From assembly GCA_021234155.1 (NCBI GenBank), contig JAJEKV010000027.1, positions 14,210,993-14,274,992 on the forward strand: 64,000 nt of DNA, written 5' to 3'. This stretch comes from Isoetes taiwanensis (lineage: Eukaryota > Streptophyta > Lycopodiopsida > Isoetales > Isoetaceae). Of the stretch, positions 59,536 through 64,000 are shown piece after piece. The first letter of the stretch is position 1. Every line of letters starts with the position of its first letter. The notes beneath the pieces are model-generated. The model had not been told where the DNA came from, searched no databases, and saw only the letters and a list, made by a program, of their open reading frames with translations. Made by a program: the position numbers and the translations under genes.

Positions 59536-61700
59536 CCAACTATAACGAGCCTGCCGAGTTGACCCTCCTGGCAACTGGGGATCTTGTCTAAACTTGCACT
59601 AATTCTAGGTTGATAGTATTGGTGAAGAATTGAATCTTCTTACTCATAATAATCAGAGATCAACCATAGTATATCCATTATCAAATACAATAATATTCGG
59701 AGAAAACATTATCACCAATACATTCACAAGATCTAGATGAGCAGTTTAACACAAGAGCTTCTCCTCTGGAACTCAACCACGATCCCCAGCTACACTGTTA
59801 CTGCTAGCTTGACCACTGCTTGCTAATCCACTGCACAATGCACTCAAGGGGGTTAGTCCTCGTGACTAAGTGGGGATCCCATAGCTGCCTCGTGCATAGA
59901 ACATCTTGCAATCTTGGATAACAAACATAACTATGGTGCAATGCTAGACTATGACAAAAAGGGAAACATCATAAACATCAAGAGCAAAGAACATAACCAA
60001 GTACCAAACCATCATAACAAGCTCCGAGGCAATGGGTAGCTCAGCCAGCCTACATACAGGCCCTGCTAGCAGCATAATGCCCAGCCAACTTACATTCCAA
60101 GCCTTGTAGAGGGTGGTGGGGTGAGCCTCGTATGCGCATACCCTTCCCAGCCCATGTCTAGCACTGGAGGACCTCCTACCATGGGAGTTCACAAAAGTTG
60201 ACTGACGTAACAATCCTAGCCAGAAGAATTAATGCCCGGTGTCACAGAGCACAAATACACAGCACATAGAAACATGAGTCATGCCGGAGCAAACCAGGCC
60301 ACTGAACTTGGAAGTCCGACCCCAGAGGATCCAAATACATAATAAAATACCAAGAAGAACAGTCTTTTTGGATTTATAGACAAGTTGTAGAAGGAAATCC
60401 ACATGCAGGTGTGTGCTGCTAGCTCTGAAGGAATATGTTGAAAAGCACGCCTTCACCAACCAAAATCGCAAACATGACCGCGTCATCCTGCAAAAAAAGG
60501 CAAGAGTAACTTTCAATAGCCTTCTAGGCTCTGATGCCACCAACACAATAAAACCATGCCAAACCAAGCATGAACCTAAGCCAACAAGGCCCTAAAACCA
60601 TTAAACAGCCACCAAGGCTTAAAACTGTAAACAAGCCACCAAGGCTCTAAAACCATAAACCAACAATCCTAAATCAATATAAGCCATCCAGGCTCCATAA
60701 TCATAAACCAATCAATATAGCAATAACCAAAGCAAGTCATACTAGCAAGGTGTAATAAGAAAACAGGAGTGACTGGACATCACAAGACAATTGAGAAATA
60801 CCATGACAACAATATAACAAAGCAACAGAAAAATAAATATAAACAACAAAAAGACACAGACGTCTAAAATTTGGCAACAATCGTGGCAGTTTCCAAATTT
60901 GATCATGCTTTTTCTGAGTTTTCCATGCTAAATCGACACTTCGCAGGCCCAAATCAACCTTCTCCATGCAATTTCGACCTGATTTATATCACTTTACTTG
61001 GATTTACCTTCTTTTTTGCCATGCTCATACGATTCAAATTAAGCTTATCCTTCTGCACATAATCTTATCTTGCGAACCAGCTAGTAGATCGCAGCAATCA
61101 CATGAATAATTCCTTAAAAAGTCAAGAGAAGATCTGGCCTCATGTATCTAGCCGCTTACAATTCTTATCTGGCCTCACGTATCTAGCCTCTAACAATTCT
61201 TTAACATGATGCAAATCCAAGCTTTTCCTCATCTCAAGAACATATGCAAATCTAGCTATGGCAACATTTGAAACCTCAAATTGAATCCACAACAAAACCC
61301 CACCTGAAAGAAAAAGATGATTGATGTAGTCCATGACGTGGTCTCCTCTACTCTCTTGCTTTGCAAACTCTTTCAAAAACCTTCACGTCTCCAATCTCCA
61401 CTAAGCTCTCCAAAAAACTCTTGCTTATATGCTCTTCATGTTACATGCATGTTCTATCTTACATGCATGTTCCATCTTCCATGCATGTTCTATCTTGCAT
61501 GCATGTCAAGCATGCATATACGCACATGATTACATATACTATCCCATCAAGTGGCCAGGATCGTTATCTCCTCCTTTTCATTGGCCATAACCTCATCTTT
61601 GACTACTTAAGCCTCATTTTTGCTCGATCTACGTTGTGATACGAATTAACTTTAATCTCAATTTCCTTCTTGACCTTTTGATTGGTGCTAACATGTCTAG
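59536..61700. other. No gene seen
   Basis: AT-rich spacer. Frames at 59944-60213 and 60229-60567 (minus) lack domains. CCACCAAGGCT-type short repeats occur at 60600-60700, and four TACATGCATGTTC-like units at 61440-61510. Confidence 0.4.
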
Positions 61701-61704
61701 AACC

Positions 61705-62930
61705 TTTTTCCATGGGCATAGGTGTCGTATATTTTGCTTAATGTGATTGGGCCACATAAGAAAATAAGACAGCCTAGCTTTTCCATCGCCCTTTTAAGGC
61801 GTGTCTTATATTGTCGCCGATACAACTTCATAGTCTTATTTTTACTCCGGGGAACCCCCGCCACAAAATAAGGTGTCGATTTCTATCCAATCGTGGGGCT
61901 TCTTCTCCGGGTTTCTAAGGATGTCCTAAAAAAAAAAAGCGAGGGATGGGAAGCGGATGGGATCTTGATGGCCTTCTACTGCAATGGAATGGACAAGAAT
62001 CAAATGTTTGTGGAATCGATTGGGCTGGATCAAATGTCCGTGGAATCGATTGAGAGGAACGCCAACAAGCGGTCCATCCCCGCCACTTCAACTATCGGTC
62101 GGATTCCGCTTTTATTGTTGTTCTGTTTTAGACAGAGCTCGTGCTTCTTTGAATCCATCATCCGGCAAGACCGTCCGGCAAATCCAAGTCTCATCTTTCG
62201 CCAAATCAATCTGTCGAATCCAAGTCCTAATTTGACAAAACAAAATCGAACTTCATGTAGCTTGTTCTATGTCTCTCTTGTCCGCCGTGACCGCTTCAAA
62301 CGACAAGAAACCCTAGAACGCTTCTAACCCTAGAACACCGATCCGCCGGAGGCCAAAATTGAAACAGAGCTTGTCAAAAAGGAAGAGCAGCCGGGACGCA
62401 GAGTCCTAGAACGAGGAGAGTATAGGCCTTTACATTGCAGGTTTAGACAGAGCAGTGTCTTTGTATGCCTTATCCCAAAGCAGTGGTCTTTCTTGAGAAA
62501 TTGATTATAAAGAGAAATCTTTCTCGCTAATTCACGCAGAATCATATTCATGGAAGCATTCTTTAGATCCGCTGCAAAGAAATGAAAAAGCCCAAAATTT
62601 GATCGACAAAGTCTTGATTCTTGCTTGCCGATATGTTGCCTCATCCGCGACAAACGGCTATCACGCATCAAGAATAAGAATTGTGAAATTACAACTTGAG
62701 TGAAATAGATTGTGCCTCTGCGGACAAATATGCAAGAAAACCACTGAGAGATTGAGTAGTGGAAAAGCAAATTTATGAGACATGTCTTATATTATAAGAC
62801 ACCTCTTATAATGAAGCCATGGAAAATCAATTTTTATAAGACATGTCACAAGAATGACGTGGCACCTAAAATGCTGTCTTATAGTTATAAGACAGCCATA
62901 TTTTAAGGCAACCGTGGAAAAAGGGCCTCA
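61705..62930. mobile_element. Possible TIR transposon
   Basis: The left side (CCTTTTTCCATGGGCATAGG ... AAGACAGCCTAGCTTTTCCA ... GTGTCTTATATT) resembles the reverse complement of the right side (CCTTTTTCCACGGTTGCC ... GCTGTCTTATA ... GATTTTCCATGG ... AAGGTGTCTTATA-like units). Several ATAAGACA units are present at both ends. No clear target duplication could be fixed. The inside has frames at 61893-62327 (plus) and 62330-62770 (minus) with no known domain. Confidence 0.4.
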
Positions 62931-63371
62931 ATCTCGTCCCTCGTTTGCAAAAGTATGATTCATATTGGGGCGTTTATTCATAGCTTTAGGCAAGTGGTAT
63001 TATTTTTCTTCTGACATCACCACACATTTCTACTTTGCTAACCTGAACCAGACCTTAGCACCTTCACTCTCCTATGCTTGTTCCAAACCTTTTCACAGAC
63101 CTTATGAACCTCTTTGCTAGGGACTTCTATTTGATATCAACCACATTTTTCTTCTTGCCATTGCTCTTCTTGCCATTGCTTTGAGATTGATCATTATGTT
63201 GGTGATTGTCATGCATCTGGTAAGCTTAGAGAAGTTGCTTTTTATGTTATTGGATGTGGTTGACATTTCATGTTCTTAGTTTGGTCTTTTCATTTTGTCA
63301 GACTAGGCATGTCGTTTGTTCCTTTATACACCACCTTCATTTATCACTGGAAGGACCATTCTATTCTATTC
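62931..63371. other. No gene seen
   Basis: AT-rich spacer. The sequence CTTCTTGCCATTGCT occurs twice in a row at about 63153-63182. Confidence 0.4.
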
Positions 63372-63499
63372 TAGTATGCTGGTAAGCACTATTCAGCAGT
63401 GTCATGACCTTTGAGTTTATCATATTTTCCTCTTGTAGTATGCTGGTAAGCACTATTCAGCAGTGTCATGACCTTTGAGTTTATCATATTTTCCTCTTG
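63372..63499. repeat. 64-bp perfect tandem duplication
   Basis: TAGTATGCTGGTAAGCACTA... at 63372-63435 is repeated without visible change at 63436-63499. A recent local duplication or an assembly artefact. Confidence 0.8.
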
Positions 63500-63560
63500 T
63501 AGCTTCCTCCAACATTCAGTAGCATTATTTAATTGATCTCACAACAGGTTTTCAGCCTCT

Positions 63561-63845
63561 ATGAATATTATTTGTTTTGGTCTGGGCACCAAACTTTACC
63601 GGATCGTATCATTGGGACCACTAACTAACAAATCAAGACATTTTAGCAAGAGTCCGTTCTTTGAAAACGTTTTTGAGTCTGTGATCTCGTCCTCGGGTCC
63701 TGAATGGAGACGGCACTCGGCGAAGATACCAATAGCATCCACTTTAGGGGTCCTAAAGCTTCCAAGTCAGATTGCTGAATATTCTACAAAAGACTTACAG
63801 ACTTTGCAGCCCATGTTAATATCATACCGTAAGGAAACGCTATAA
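63561..63845 (+). CDS. Possible cytochrome P450 exon
   Basis: The frame contains SGPEWRRHSAKIPIAS, reminiscent of the GxEWRRHRKI segment (C-helix, heme-propionate contact) of plant P450s such as the CYP72 clan, preceded by FSKSPFFENVFESVI and followed by YSTKDLQTLQP. The W and R residues are in the right places; the rest is divergent, including loss of the second basic residue after RRH. No further P450 exon is inside the window. Could be a fragment or a false match. Confidence 0.3.
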   Translation: MNIICFGLGTKLYRIVSLGPLTNKSRHFSKSPFFENVFESVISSSGPEWRRHSAKIPIASTLGVLKLPSQIAEYSTKDLQTLQPMLISYRKETL

Positions 63846-64000
63846 TCTTTCTATAACAGTCAGCACTTTGGAATCATATGCAAGTCCGCACTTAGGGATC
63901 ATATGCTAACAAAATTATCTTAATTGTACAGAACTTCTTTGCTCTGCTTTCATCTGTGTACAGTATTCGAGGCTTATCACAAACCTATTGGAGACCATAG

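Noticed and set aside
61893-62770. Two host genes between the ATAAGACA repeats
   Set aside because: No domains, no splice support and low-complexity composition.

Overview
The window is nuclear DNA of a large, repeat-rich land-plant genome. The evidence is a four-exon PTI1-like receptor kinase gene with plant-type introns, plant LTR retrotransposons primed by initiator-Met tRNA, hAT and Mutator-type DNA transposons, LINEs with pentanucleotide tails and a tRNA-derived SINE. A fern or other seed-free plant would fit, but I cannot prove the species. Only two host-type genes are clear: the kinase (47323-48833, minus) and an unrecognised spliced gene (41048-44263, minus). A possible P450 exon lies at 63561-63845.

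The left two thirds is dominated by two copies of one segment: copy A (1 to about 15450) and copy B (about 27750 to 40540). Each holds a LINE remnant, a stretch related to the 3' flank of the kinase gene, a SINE, and a Ty3/gypsy chromovirus with one LTR, a primer-binding site, gag, zinc knuckle, protease, RT, RNase H, integrase and chromodomain. Copy A also carries a 1.84-kb hAT-like insertion that is absent from B. Copy B lacks about 1 kb covering the integrase. A diverged relative (element C, about 21074-26140) and a smaller gag/protease relic (19890-20640) lie between them.

The main discovery is two extra genes between the primer-binding site and gag of this chromovirus. ORF1 (5278-6501 in A) ends in an unmistakable histone H3 fold and begins with the H3 tail motif ARTK-x-TARK. 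ORF2 (7228-10550) ends in what reads as an H2B-like region followed by an H2A-like region, i.e. a histone doublet. Each gene has its own TATAAATA box about 105-115 bp before its ATG and is preceded by a pair of about 65-bp hairpins. ORF1 also has its own AATAAA. The integrase ends in a chromodomain, a class of module that reads H3 tails, so the element seems to encode both histone-like proteins and a histone reader. I found no H4. Element C keeps ORF2 motifs and the paired-hairpin layout with different stem sequences, which argues that both are old, selected parts of the family.

The right third (46-64 kb) holds the kinase gene and its flank, a 100-bp tandem array, two LINEs with related 3' ends, a 197-bp tandem satellite, a Pack-MULE-like element with gene-like exons, and long stretches with no recognisable content.

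Caution: differences between copies A and B cluster at CAG/CTG/CCG and CG sites and are often small indels, while AT-rich stretches are nearly identical. This looks like long-read consensus error at methylated cytosines in unpolished repeats. Many frameshifts and stops in B, and some in A, may therefore not be real. All similarity statements come from reading the sequence against remembered family consensus; no search was run.
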